Assembly (NCBI GenBank): GCA_035772405.1
Contig: JAYKKM010000112.1
Span: 1,726,501 to 1,790,500 of the forward strand
Source: Chrysogorgia sp. JL179-B06
Taxonomy: Eukaryota; Cnidaria; Anthozoa; Scleralcyonacea; Chrysogorgiidae
DNA length: 64,000 nt
Direction of reading: 5' to 3'
Below, piece after piece: positions 1 through 10,050 of this stretch; position 1 is the stretch's first letter, and each line of letters starts with the position of its first letter. A program made the translations under genes and the position numbers. The notes under the pieces are model-generated. The model did no database searches, had not been told where the DNA came from, and saw only the letters and a list, made by a program, of their open reading frames with translations.

Positions 1-221
1 TATTAACTTATGAGGTAATTAAATATTTGAATTATGTGTGTACATCCTCAAATTTTACTATTTGAACGTACATATACATGTAATTATAAAACATACAGCA
101 AATCAAAAACTTCTTTGTCTTAGACAAAATATATAATCTGTTTACATAAAGGAAAATAGCTGTAGATAAGGTCATCAGATGAAAACAAGACTCATACAGC
201 TAGTTTATACTAATAATATAT

Positions 222-531
222 TCACGAGTTAAAAATAAACTTATATGCACTCAGCGACAATTGCAAATAGGTTATTTTGGTAAATGGATTTTGGAGCATC
301 TCAAGCCATTTCCACGAGAGTCTCGGGATTTGTAAAAACAAATGAATATTTCCCGTCGAAGACTGCCTTCTTGTCTTGGTCTTTGACAGAAGAGAGACAC
401 GCACACGAAATTCCTCTCATCTGAAGTTCGTTCATATGAGATTCGAGGAGCGCAACAAGTGGGCATATAACCAACACTATTGTGGTCGTCGGGTAACTTA
501 CGTAGCCCATGTTATGCAGCTCTCGACACAT
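222..531 (-). pseudogene. RecQ-like DNA helicase fragment
   Basis: On the minus strand a 76-residue frame (301-531) contains ICPLVALLESHMNEL followed by GKYSFVFTNPETLVE. This resembles the segment after the Walker A region of RecQ-type superfamily 2 helicases (CPLxxLMxDQ, then the xSPE motif). The similarity continues in another frame at 222-300 (KWLEMLQNPF), so a frameshift lies near 300-310. There is no Walker A and no DEAH box, so this is a decayed fragment, not a working gene. RecQ-like fragments are common repeat passengers in cnidarian genomes (background knowledge). A host RecQ exon is less likely because of the frameshift. Confidence 0.5.
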
Positions 532-1880
532 TATGCTGGCAGAATTTGGAATACTAGCGATTTCCCAAAACCTGTTTTGGATCGCGAAGACGTCTTGGCG
601 CTGGTGAGATGGAACAGCCCTTCAAAACACTATCAACAGCACCAATTATGTAAATATGAGTTATTAAATCAGGCCGATCGCGAACGTATTCTGAATGATG
701 GTTTTTCTCAAAGCCACAGTGGTCACATGGCTTCATATAAATTCATTGTTTTTCAAAAATCATGCTGTTAACCAATCAACGCTTTAGTCCAGATTCTGGA
801 CTAGTTTGGTCAATAAAGCATTTTGATTGGTTCGGCACGATCTAAAAACACAGCGAACTGTTCCAGAGGTTCTTCGCGCTCGCCTCCCAGTTTCGCCCCG
901 CCCATTTTTGCCGCCTCGCATCCTCGCGTTCCCCCGTTACACAGGGTACTTCGAGCCTCAAACCACGTTGAATAACTTTGTAGAATGCTTGTTTATGAGC
1001 CCGTAATGCTTGTGATCAAAAGAAAGCGGTAATTCGCAGAAAATTAGCATTATTGCATAATTGTCTCATTTAGCCCCACTGTCGCGTTTTGCCCCGAATT
1101 ACGCCACATGTATTAACTTAAAAGAGAACACGTAAAAAACAATATACTAGTCAAGTCTCTGCATGCAGAATGATATAAAATAAAGCTTAAGCTTAACTTA
1201 CATCGACGTCGTTGTGGTTTGAATTTATGGATCGTAAATATTATACATTCTGTATTTATCTATTTTTTATATATTTTTAGATGCACGTTTGGAAATTTTA
1301 CTCTATTACCCGTATTCAAGACCATTAGACCAAGTTCTGAAAAAATCGACGTGAATGAACCAGGCCATGCACTGCAGAATGCGAAACTGATATCTGACAT
1401 TCAAAGATGATTAACACTGCAAGATCTTATAGTTTCTATTTTTATGGCTAAGGCTAGGGATCGCGTTCACAACATGACCACAATTCAAATTCGCGAAACC
1501 AACTTTTGAGACGGGCAAGCAGTGGCCTATGCCGTTTGAAGAATGACTTGTGGTCTTAATGTTTGTGGAAGCGAAGACTGATTATATTACAGGGTATTTT
1601 TGTATAAAAAAGTATTGTAAGCTTGCCTATTTTGTGAATGTTTTTGTTATCTTTTGCAATAAATCCCAAATATATTTTCAGGTGTTGTCAATATTTTTTG
1701 TTCGTCGTGCTGTTGCATGGCAACACACGATACAGGGCCCCGCGAGAAGAACGCGTAGTAAACACGAGAAAATCTCGAGTTCAACAGTCAAAAACAGCAT
1801 TGATATCATGCCTGAAATACGCTGTCAGAACAACCATGTTCTTGGATGTTATTTCATCACGCTAAATCAACGCTGTTATC
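532..1880. other. stretch without a recognisable gene
   Basis: Short overlapping ORFs only, none with a family signature or plausible splice context. The one visible structure is an imperfect palindrome at 772-831, whose outer arms are ACCAATCAACGCTTTA and TAAAGCATTTTGATTGGT. It is probably a small foldback MITE. Confidence 0.5.
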
Positions 1881-1894
1881 ATGCATGAAACATA

Positions 1895-2100
1895 CTGTTT
1901 CAACAACGCTGTTCAAGCCTGTTCATTCATCAAGCCGTAAACAGCCTGCTCCAACAGGCAAGGACAAGCCTGTCAACAGGCAAGAACAAGCCTGTCAACA
2001 GCCATGTTCTTGCTGGCCAGCTCAAGCATGTTCTAGCCTGTCGATATCAGGCTTGTTTTTGCCTGTTGACAGGCAAAAACAAGCTGTGCGTTTTTACGCG
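1895..2100. repeat. cluster of short direct and inverted CAAGCCTGT/ACAGGC repeats
   Basis: Units such as ACAAGCCTGTCAACAGGCAA recur four or more times. They appear again in inverted form near 2055-2095 (GGCTTGTTTTTGCCTGTTGA), so the block can fold on itself. No coding potential is apparent. Confidence 0.55.
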
Positions 2101-4033
2101 TGTACCTAACTTAACAGGTGCGGTTTGTGTTATCAACCTCAGCCTTCGGTTCAAACAACACAAACCCCGGCCTAGATAATCCTCGCTATCATGCCAAGCC
2201 TTGTATATCCAATCTTGTTTTTTCAATGTCGATCTTGTTTTTTCAAAGGTGACCAAGTTGACCAAGTAACACCGCCTGCTAAACGTATCAAGGCAGAAGA
2301 AGCTCTATAGAATTATTCAAGCACGAAGTTGTCAGATATTGGATTTAAACCTTTAAACGTTCTATCTATTTTAGTCAGTTTTTATATATAACTAGATAGA
2401 TTAGAAATATTGCCTCAATCTCATGCGTGTCGATATTTTGTAAGCATATCATAAAACGAGGTGTATTATCGTATATCAGAATAAAGATGTATATAGACTT
2501 TAACTGCACCATCACTTAATACAAATAATGTTCCAACAATTTTTTTTTTATATATTTTTTAATTTTTTATATTGGTATTGTAAGCTTCCTACTGATCTGA
2601 TGTTTTTCGTATCAGTGTGTAACAAACTTAAGAGTAAATTTCAAACTTCAACCTCCGCCATGGAATGTTGTGTCTCAGATTACTTCTATAGTTTGATGTT
2701 ATACGTTGAATATAACTTCTCAAATTAAGTCATAAATAATTCGTGAAACGCAAACTAAATATTTTCCCCGTACAGACCACGCTCTTTAAAATGTTATATT
2801 TGTAGGACTGTATAACATTTGCGAACCATTGAATGTTGCTTGGATAGCGTGCAAGGCCATTTGTGAATGGGCAGATGGTACGAAGGATAAGGAGTTTCAA
2901 CTTTATCCTGCGGCAGTAGCAGCATCTTTGTTAAACATGTTTTAACAAAAAAATGTTCCGGAAAGAAAAATACGAACGTCTGGTGAACGCATAGAAAGTC
3001 TTTGATTAGTTTTTGAAAAACATTACTTTTCAACGAAATTAGTTTTGTTTAAATGTTCCTTGTAATTCAGTATTTCCCAGACCCTTCTTTCAGAACCACG
3101 CCGCCCATGATGGTAGGCCCGATTCAAATCACAACTAAAAATGCGTGTACACAACAACCCCTCGATGGATGGATGGTAACACAACAATGCATGCAATTTA
3201 GCTCGCCTGAGGTTGAGAAAGCATCGAAATAAATAAATAAGTTTTGGGAATAAATAATCGTTCCATTGGGAAAACTAATTTTCTTCAGTAAATAGAAGAA
3301 AAGGAAATAGAAATTGGAAAAAGAAAAAATTGGAAAAAAGCCGTAGCCGATCGCGCTTGAACATGCGGTCTTATTTTCATGGTCGACGTTTTAACCAAAC
3401 GACCGGTCCTCTGCGCCACACCACCAGTAACATCTGCCACCTTAAATTTTGGTATATAATGGTTGATCTAACCCTTGTTTATTTTCCGCCTGCCCAGAAG
3501 ATCGGAGTCCTCGACTCGTTTTCACTTTCGGACTTGGTATTTATTTTTACTATTTAATAATAATAATAATAATAATAATAATCATGTTTATTCCACATTT
3601 TCGCAAAAAGAATTTGAATTACATTGTGGTTACAAAAAATAAAAGATTACCAACTAGTTTACAACTTCATGACTTTATCAAGGACTGGGTTACAAAAGTT
3701 TTGCCTAAGTATCAATCATTACATTGTGAAATTCGTCTTATCACTAATTTAATTTCTCTAAATATCTAACTAACTTTATCTATTAATAAATATCTAAATA
3801 TAAATATGATAAGAATTGATAAAAACATTTATAGTACTATGTATTGAGCATTAGAATCGTAGTTGGGAAAAAGCTACGGCGTAGTCTTTCAGTCCTGTAT
3901 TTAAAAATCGTGTACTTGTTGGCATTCCTTGTTTGGTAATCATGCACACATGCCCTTATCTTGGGGAGATGCTGCGATAGTAGGGCCCCTCTTGAAATCT
4001 TTTTCAAAGTTTTTGCACAGAGTTCGCTCCGTC
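2101..4033. other. gene-poor stretch with an AAT microsatellite
   Basis: No supportable gene. A (TAA)n microsatellite lies at 3555-3582. Small ORFs here (for example 2794-3033 on minus and 3330-3557 on plus) have no motifs and look like chance frames in AT-rich sequence. Confidence 0.5.
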
Positions 4034-4203
4034 TTTCGTGATAAAATAGAAATGGCGGAACAATTTAACTCCTATTTTTCTACAATTGCTGAAAAAATAA
4101 GGAGTCAGCTTTCCACCATCCCATTCGACCTATCTAAATTGGTCAATTGTATTAAATCTCGAAAAAATCCGGATGTTAAGTTTTCTGTTCCCGTCATAAC
4201 CAG
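4034..4203 (+). pseudogene. LINE retrotransposon relic, part 1 (pre-RT linker)
   Basis: The plus frame reads RDKIEMAEQFNSYFSTIAEK and continues to about 4200. This matches the linker between the endonuclease and reverse transcriptase of CR1/L2-like LINEs, whose typical signature is FN.YFS.IAEKI. It is cut by the DNA element at 4212. The same LINE resumes at 4940 and again at 5414, so the three pieces are one old insertion. Confidence 0.6.
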
Positions 4204-4939
4204 CTCTCAGGCAGGGCTGTCGCGAAGGGGGGCGTGGGGTGTGACACACCCCTCCCAGAAAAACTAGTTCTGTCGACAAATAAAGGATTTGTCGGCAAAT
4301 GAAACTTTTGTGGGGTTTCCTATAGGATTAGCATGAAATCTTGTTGGTCAGCAGTCACATTAACTGGACAACATCGAGGGAATCGAGGTATATAATTGTC
4401 AGAATGTTGTCACTTAACCATGAAATAACCGCTAACCCCAAAACAACTTAGATTCTAACCCTAACCCCCCACCTTAAGTGTCTTCCTAACACTTCCACCT
4501 CGATTCCCTTGATGTTATCCAGTTAATGTGACTGCTGACCAACAAGATTTCATGCTCATCCTCTATCATCACCCGGGTTATAACAAACCCCAACTTTTGT
4601 CGGCAATATTTTTTCGGCAATTCGGCAAGACAGTAAATTACTGTTCGAAAATCGAAATCACGAGATATGGAGCAGAGGAACTGAAGTATGATTAACGCCA
4701 GGCCTTTCTATACTATTCTTTTTGTTAAACCCCACTTTCATTGACGCCCTAGAAGCCAATATACAGATTAAGTTCCATCTTTCCTGTGAGTCGGAGTTTT
4801 TGGTAGTTTTGGTAGTTTGGTCATGTCTGGGTTTATTGTTTTTGAACGGCCACACCCAGTGACCACGCCCATTTGTCGGCAAAATTAATTCTCACACACC
4901 CCCCTGCTCAATCCCCTTCGCGACGGCCCTGCTCGCAGG
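4204..4939. mobile_element. 720-bp hAT-like non-autonomous element with 8-bp target duplication
   Basis: The element spans 4212-4931. Its ends are CAGGGCTGTCGCGAAGGGG and, at the right, the inverse CCCCTTCGCGACGGCCCTG. Flanking 8-mers CTCTCAGG (4204-4211) and CTCGCAGG (4932-4939) differ at one base, as expected of an aged 8-bp duplication. CAGGG termini and 8-bp duplications are hAT traits (family knowledge). A large internal palindrome (about 4327-4562) occupies the middle. No transposase is present, so it is a passenger MITE. It interrupts the LINE relic. Confidence 0.72.
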
Positions 4940-5068
4940 TCATTAAGATCATCACGAAGATTAGTCGTTACAAAGCTTCTGGCATCGACAAAATGAGCGC
5001 TCGTCTTCTACGTATTGCCGCCCCTGCTGTTGCTCCGAGTATTACTCGAATTATCAACATGTCGTTCT
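4940..5068 (+). pseudogene. LINE relic, part 2 (start of RT domain)
   Basis: The plus frame contains ISRYKASGIDKMSARLLRIA, the conserved first block of LINE reverse transcriptases (KA.GID.I.A.LLK.A). It ends at the insertion point of the 336-bp element at 5069. Orientation and frame order agree with parts 1 and 3. Confidence 0.65.
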
Positions 5069-5413
5069 CACTCTCCTCCGCAGAGGCTTCTTGCGCTTTT
5101 ATTTGTAGTAATAATGTAATATACTATAGGTGGGCTATTCGCTTCTATTAGGCTCACACGGTGTTTTGGGGACGCGTGCAGAGAAAAGGTCTCCCAACTA
5201 TATTTAACTTGACTTGTATCCATAAGCCATATATTATGACCAGTCTCTCTCAGAAATTCGACACCATTTTGGAAACATTATATGGCAGAGGCTTCTCCAA
5301 TTTCCGTCTTCCCGTCACTCCCCGCGCGCCCTCCCATCCCGTGCTGCCCAAACTATTTGCCCGAACTCTAAAAAAAGCGCAAGAAGCCTCTGCGGAGGAG
5401 AGTGTGTCGTTCT
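5060..5413. mobile_element. 336-bp TIR element with perfect 9-bp target duplication
   Basis: Perfect 32-bp terminal inverted repeats lie at 5069-5100 and 5373-5404 (outer sequence CACTCTCCTCCGCAGAGG). Both ends are flanked by TGTCGTTCT (5060-5068 and 5405-5413). A 9-bp duplication is typical of Mutator-like elements; the family assignment is inference from that alone. The internal ORF (5161-5517) crosses the right end and is not a gene. Confidence 0.8.
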
Positions 5414-5475
5414 CCAGGCAAGTTTCCGACGCGTTGGAAAATAGCCATGGTTACACCCTTATTCAAGAGTGGCTG
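5414..5475 (+). pseudogene. LINE relic, part 3 (RT block)
   Basis: From 5417 a plus frame reads GKFPTRWKIAMVTPLFKSG. This is the LINE RT block that directly follows part 2 in intact elements (G.FP..WK.A.V.PLFK.G). The RT reading therefore continues exactly across the 336-bp insertion. Confidence 0.65.
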
Positions 5476-5685
5476 TTGGGAATTGTGTCAAAAGGAGATA
5501 ATTCCATGTTCTTGTAATTTATAGGATTAGGAAAACAAATGACGCACATAGTTTAATTCATTATATATAGATGACAGATGAGATATAATTGATAAGAAAG
5601 ATAGTAGAGAGTTGATTTCGAACGAGAAAACTGTGAGACTGAACATTTGAGTGATTTTGAACGAACGTGAATTAAACTAACTCAT

Positions 5686-6027
5686 GTGAATTGTTGGATC
5701 GAACACAGACTTTTAGTCTTATTTCCAACAAAGTGGCACCTCCGACGGGACAAAGTGGCACCTCCGACGGGATCCGCTAACCGTGGACGAGAAAGCGTGA
5801 CTAATAAACTTCAACTATTGAAGCTAACAAATACCAAGACGAAGTCCGTGCTAGAGAAGGGAAACTTACAAGCAATAGCGCGCCATAAAGAAGCCCTGAT
5901 TGGTATTGTTAAGGAAGCAGACAGCCAGTTAAAACGAGAAGTCGACCAAGCAAAACTGGAAGAAGGCGAAAGCGCAGATCATGTGGCAACATGGGCTCTC
6001 GAAATCCAGGAACACATCAGCAAGTAG
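5686..6027 (+). pseudogene. BEL/Pao-like gag N-terminal remnant
   Basis: A 113-codon frame. The downstream part, from NRGRESVTNKLQLLKLTN through VLEKGNLQAIARHKEALIGI to KLEEGESADHVATWALEIQE, is a charged helical segment like the start of BEL/Pao gag polyproteins. The first ~30 residues do not fit and may be unrelated. No protease, RT or LTR follows; it ends in a stop at 6027. A degenerate minisatellite and then the Polinton border come next. The family call rests on pattern recognition only. Confidence 0.45.
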
Positions 6028-6054
6028 ATTGCGAAATCGACAACCTTTCGACAG

Positions 6055-6262
6055 AACTACCGATTAGGCTCTGACGGCAGAACTACAGAAGCTCTGACGA
6101 TATAACTACTATACTCAATCTCTGACGACTGCACTACCGAAACTCTCACGAATGAACCACCGAAGCTCTGACGACTGCAATGCCGAAGCTATGACGACTG
6201 CACTACTGAACCTCTGACGACTGAACCACTGAAGCTCTGACGACTACAGTAGCGAAGCCCGA
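6055..6262 (+). repeat. degenerate minisatellite, about 23-24 bp period
   Basis: Variants of CTCTGACGACTGCACTACCG recur about eight times with substitutions and small indels. The array ends about 30 bp before the Polinton terminus. Confidence 0.65.
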
Positions 6263-6297
6263 TAAAGCATTTAGTAAATGAGAAGCTTGCTTACTTT

Positions 6298-6398
6298 AAT
6301 AGTATAGAAAGTGGGGCTACCAGCGCAGTTTTCAATTTTTCGTGCTTCGCAACTAAAATTGAAAAATTCGCTGGTATCCCCACTTTCGAGACTACTAA
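6298..6398. repeat. left Polinton terminus, foldback hairpin
   Basis: The first 100 bp are a self-complementary hairpin. AATAGTATAGAAAGTGGGG pairs with CCCCACTTTCGAGACTACT at the inner end, continuing through CTACCAGCG.../...CGCTGGTATC and CAATTTTT.../...AAAATTG. The outer 28 bases match the right terminus of the element in inverted orientation. Confidence 0.8.
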
Positions 6399-7255
6399 AA
6401 CGAGACGAAATAAAATTCGTTAAATAAAATTCGTTAAATGAAACAAAAAAAATAAATTAAACTCGAAAACCATCACACACGTTTCCCAAAATAATTTTTC
6501 AAATATTAGTACGTAGAAGCCGCAACTCTCTTTTACGACTGGTCATCCTTTTCCCGAATACAGTATGTTTAAACCTCTCGTCTAGTTCCTTACGTTCTAA
6601 GCTACTCTTAGCGAAGAGTTGTCGTTGAGCTCTCTTACCTGGTAGATAAATGATAACTCTTTGTTGAGTCTCATTGTCTTTTCCTCCACTGATTTCCCAC
6701 GTTCTACGCTACTCTCCAGGGTTACAGTGCTCATTACTTCGTGAGCGCTGTAGCCTGGAGAGTAGTGTAGAACACGGCGATACAAGGATGGTTTTCAAAA
6801 AGTCAGATACATTTGGAATCTACACAATTTGGAAAAGTGGTTTGGTACCCTCATGTTCTTTATGAGTGATTCAACCAAAATTTAGTTCACTTAAATACTA
6901 TAAAATGAGTGTATAACTTAATATGGGTGTGATGGCTCGCGGGGTTAAGCGTTGTGCTGCGGTACACTCACTAAGGGCGTTCGAATCGTGAGTTGGACTT
7001 CTTTTACCAGTCCATTACACTTATCCATGCGAGTGACACAGCTGTGTCGTTTGTTACACAATCTAAGACAACATATCCGTAAAAAGTGACACAGCTGTGT
7101 CGTTTGTTACGCAATCTAAGACAATGTATCCGGAAAAAGTGACACAGCTGTGTCGTTTGTCACACATTCCGTCTTGACTAGCAATAGTGGGGAATCCCTA
7201 AAAGAACATAGTAGTGTAATACATCATCTTCGACTCGCTTCCGCTAATATTGTAA
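6399..7255. other. non-coding left subterminal region of the Polinton
   Basis: About 850 bp with no gene. It holds a strong stem-loop at 6701-6772 (GTTCTACGCTACTCTCCAGG opposed to CCTGGAGAGTAGTGTAGAAC) and the 53-bp iterons listed separately. It separates the terminus from the first minus-strand gene. Confidence 0.6.
7033..7170 (+). repeat. 53-bp tandem repeat (2.6 copies) with a GACACAGCTGTGTC palindrome
   Basis: Units start at 7033, 7086 and 7139, each beginning GTGACACAGCTGTGTCGTTT. Every unit carries the perfect 14-bp palindrome GACACAGCTGTGTC. Spacing is exactly 53 bp twice. The location in the untranscribed terminal region suggests a protein-binding or replication role; that is inference. 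Confidence 0.8.
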
Positions 7256-7804
7256 TTAGATAGCACTGTCTCCTTCATTCGGGGGTTCCCCCTCGGGGAT
7301 TTCCCCTCTAGACATACGACTGAATACGTGTTTACTAGTTGTTAGTCCACCCGATGACAACCCTAAACAAGGGAGGTAGGGGGATACGTATGATATAAAC
7401 TTCTCTACGTCTCTTTTAAGTAGCTGGTCAGTAATCAACTCTTTTTCTAGCTTTTCAGGTGATTCAATAGCGTTGAACCCTCCTAACGCGTGGGCGAACT
7501 TGCTTATTAAAAGGTCACAGAGAAACACGTTCGCTTTCTCCATTCTTTTTACCTCCCATTCTTCGTAGATCTTGTTGATAACTTTATCTGAGGCCTTTTT
7601 GAGATAAGCGATGGATTTGTCTATCTCACCGTCCTCTGAGAGTCTTCTTAGTTCGTCTCGTTTCTTGTCTACATCAGTTTGCGGGGTGTCGTCAACTTGT
7701 GACGTGTCGATTTGTGGTTCATCAATCACTTCCTGTTCTGCTTCTCGTATGTCTTCGATGAGTTCGTCAATTGTCTAAAGATTTTTTGTCTTACGTTTTG
7801 GCAT
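7256..7804 (-). pseudogene. Polinton hypothetical protein with an in-frame amber codon
   Basis: The longest uninterrupted frame is 157 residues (7256-7729), starting at MIDEPQIDTS. The same frame continues upstream through an acidic helical stretch to an ATG at 7804, broken only by a TAG at codon 10. That upstream ATG overlaps the last codons of the ATPase gene, a compact arrangement typical of co-evolved virus-like genes, so 7804 is the more likely original start. The product is acidic and helical (KKRDELRRLSEDGE, LEKELITDQLLKRDVEKF) with no known domain. It may be a virion or packaging accessory; that is a guess from position beside the ATPase. Confidence 0.6.
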
Positions 7805-8434
7805 GTCCTATACTATACGACGTGTTTTGTTTTTGCGGAATAACTATTTCGTACGAGTACGGGTGTCTTAGAAATATCTCCAATCTTGCGTACTCATTGT
7901 CTTTCAACTGTCTTATTATTTTATGAATTTCCGCTTTATCGACTCCGTTAAGATAATCATCTACAATAATTTTCATATCGTTTCTGTTAGGGTTGTAGAA
8001 TGTTACTAACTTTGAGATGTTTTCACGATATGGTTTACTAATTGAGGTTAGTTGTTGTGTTATGACTATTGTGGATAGTTTGTAATGTCTAGCGCTAAAG
8101 GCTAGTTTAACTAGTTCACTTGTTCTGTTTTTAACGTCCTGCCCACCAGCACAATCATCTAATATTATTAGTGAGTTGGTACCTTTATAAGTATCGGTCA
8201 CGTGTTTGAGGACTACGTTGACCTTATCTTGCTCACACTGAATAGCGATAAAGTCTGGGTCTCTCAAGTATTTCCACTCTGTGTACGTTTTGTTCCATTC
8301 AAACGTCGGGCATATAAGAATGATGAAATCGAAGTGATTCGTGTAGTCTTTCTCTATCATATCCAAGAGGTACAGTAGTACGTTTTACCGCAGGCTGTCA
8401 TACCAACAATCAGCATGTTAAAAGGTGTTTTCAT
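7791..8434 (-). pseudogene. FtsK/HerA-type genome-packaging ATPase, frameshifted
   Basis: This is the A32-like ATPase that would pump DNA into the capsid. An ATG at 8434, immediately preceded by a TATA-like tract, opens a short frame with the Walker A motif GMTACGKT (residues 11-18). That frame stops at 8357. The rest (7791-8366) lies in a shifted frame with Walker B SLIILDDC and, further on, TIVITQQ, the sensor-like region. The break falls between Walker A and B within about 15 codons, so a single short indel separates two otherwise good halves. Full length would be about 210 residues, as in other Polintons. The 3' end overlaps the start of the downstream gene. Confidence 0.85.
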
Positions 8435-8450
8435 ATAGAATACTATATGT

Positions 8451-9685
8451 TTAGTACTGGATTGATTGTAGATCGTTGTTGATAAGGTTTACGAGTCCGT
8501 CGGAGAGTACGAATATCCTACACATGACGTTCGCTGTTGTGGCTTCTTTATTGATTTCCATCAATATTCCTGACTGAGTGTTCACAATCTTTTTTCCAGT
8601 TGCAACTTTCACGTTATCTTCGATAGATCTAAGGTCAACAACCAAAGCGAAACCGTCTTTGTAAAACTTTTGGATAGTCATGTGCTGGTCGGAGTCTAGT
8701 CCTTGCCCGAATAGTCTTTTCGCTTCTCCCCAGAGTCTTGATTTCGGTATTCCTTGACTGTAGACCATGTTCGGTACACCTTCTATGGTGAGTTTGACTC
8801 TATGTTTGGATAGACGAACTCTTCACTGTCAGTTCTTGTTTTGTTTGTGAAGAGTAAAACGACAGATTTCATCGATTTTCTTGGTAGGTTAATATTCTCG
8901 TTTACGAGTGTGATTCCTTTATCCCACTCCACAGTCTTCATTAGTGTGACGTGTTCATATGACAGAGATCTACCTGATGCGTATAGAGACGATACTTCAT
9001 CAGCAATCTCTTGGTTATCTATAGTTTCGTACTCTAACTCGAGGTTCTCCAACGTGTAGCCAGTCACGGCTGATCCAGATTGAGCCACCATAATATCAGA
9101 TGCTTTAGGGAGTGTGATTATGTACCTGAAATTGTTGTTCATGTTGTATGGTGCGTATAGACCGTGATCTTCTAGAATCTTGTCGATTTGAATCTTTTGT
9201 TTAGTGTCATGGATAGAGAACATCAGACCATCACTAACTTTTTGTGTGTCTCCACTAGCTGCACCACTGTCGTCCTTCGAGATTAACTTTCGAAGGTTCT
9301 CGTTTGCTATACCATACTCGACCATCTGGTCTCGCTCACTGTTAGATTTCCAGAGGTCTTTGTACGTACCGATGACACTTTCACCACTATTGTCGTACAC
9401 AGACTCACCAGCTAGTTTTACCACCAGTCTCTCAAATAGTAGTCTCGAAAGGTTGTTAAGAAACCATGATTTCGCATTCGAACTCTTAAAGTCGAATAGG
9501 ATATGGAGACTAGAGGGTACCAAGCAAGTGTTACCCTTAGTTTTCGGGATATCGATGTATAACTCCTCCCCTGGATTGACTTTGTTGGGGTTTAGCGTTA
9601 CAACATGACGGGTTCTTGTGCCTTTGATAGCAGATATTTCACGACGTCTATATCCAGGAAGCAACTCTTTTTCATTAGTGTTCAT
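8451..9685 (-). pseudogene. major capsid protein (double jelly-roll type), frameshifted
   Basis: Two adjacent minus frames cover a protein of about 410 residues. The larger (8783-9685, 300 aa) starts MNTNEKELLPGYRRREISAI and contains LLFERLVVKLAGESVYDN and YRLIF-like beta-rich segments. The smaller (8451-8768, 105 aa) carries the C-terminal part (RLWGEAKRLFGQGLDSDQ). The frames change close to 8770-8785, consistent with one small indel. Position between ATPase and membrane-protein gene, length and strand-rich composition match Polinton hexon-like capsid proteins. The start ATG at 9685 directly follows TTATAATATAGT, a promoter-like sequence. The call rests on genome context and composition, since I cannot run a structure search. 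Confidence 0.72.
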
Positions 9686-9705
9686 ACTATATTATAACAC
9701 ATGTT

Positions 9706-10014
9706 TTATTTCCTCTGTTTGTACTGATCGTAGACGAACCAAGCTAGTGCTATCGCTAGGATCCATAAATTAGACGCTAACCAAGATATGCCTGCAGCTC
9801 CCCACTTTAGCACAGTCGCCACCATGTTTAGCAGCCCAGCCAGTAGAGGGCCAGCCTTTGTGGCTAGATTAGCTATAGCTTTTCCTAGTTTTCCAAGTGC
9901 TTGACCACCTTTGACGATAACACTCCTAGCGGATATTACTATGGTAGTTATTATCCCGGCTACTGTATAGAGATTGATATAGCACTTATTCCAACTAAGT
10001 TTTCCTTTGCCCAT
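9706..10014 (-). pseudogene. hydrophobic membrane-active protein segment
   Basis: 102 residues with two hydrophobic stretches (VAGIITTIVISA near 18-29; an Ala/Gly/Leu-rich run around 48-95 ending NLWILAIALAWFVYDQYKQ). Such small Gly/Ala-rich membrane proteins are usual beside the capsid gene of Polintons, where a membrane-lytic, adenovirus pVI/pX-like role is suspected. The first ~17 residues look out of frame with the rest, and the 3' end of the neighbouring gene points into this region in another frame. This ORF may therefore be the C-terminal part of the 10051-11064 product, separated by two small indels. Confidence 0.5.
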
Positions 10015-10050
10015 TTTTTAAACCTATCAAGTCTATTTAGATCATTACCC

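Noticed and set aside
5161..5517. 118-codon plus ORF
   Set aside because: Crosses the right TIR of the 336-bp element into LINE sequence in the wrong frame.
7033..7170. CRISPR-like array
   Set aside because: Repeats are contiguous 53-bp units with near-identical spacers in a eukaryotic element; no cas genes.
9204..9608. 134-codon plus-strand ORF opposite the capsid gene
   Set aside because: Antisense shadow of a better supported capsid frame.
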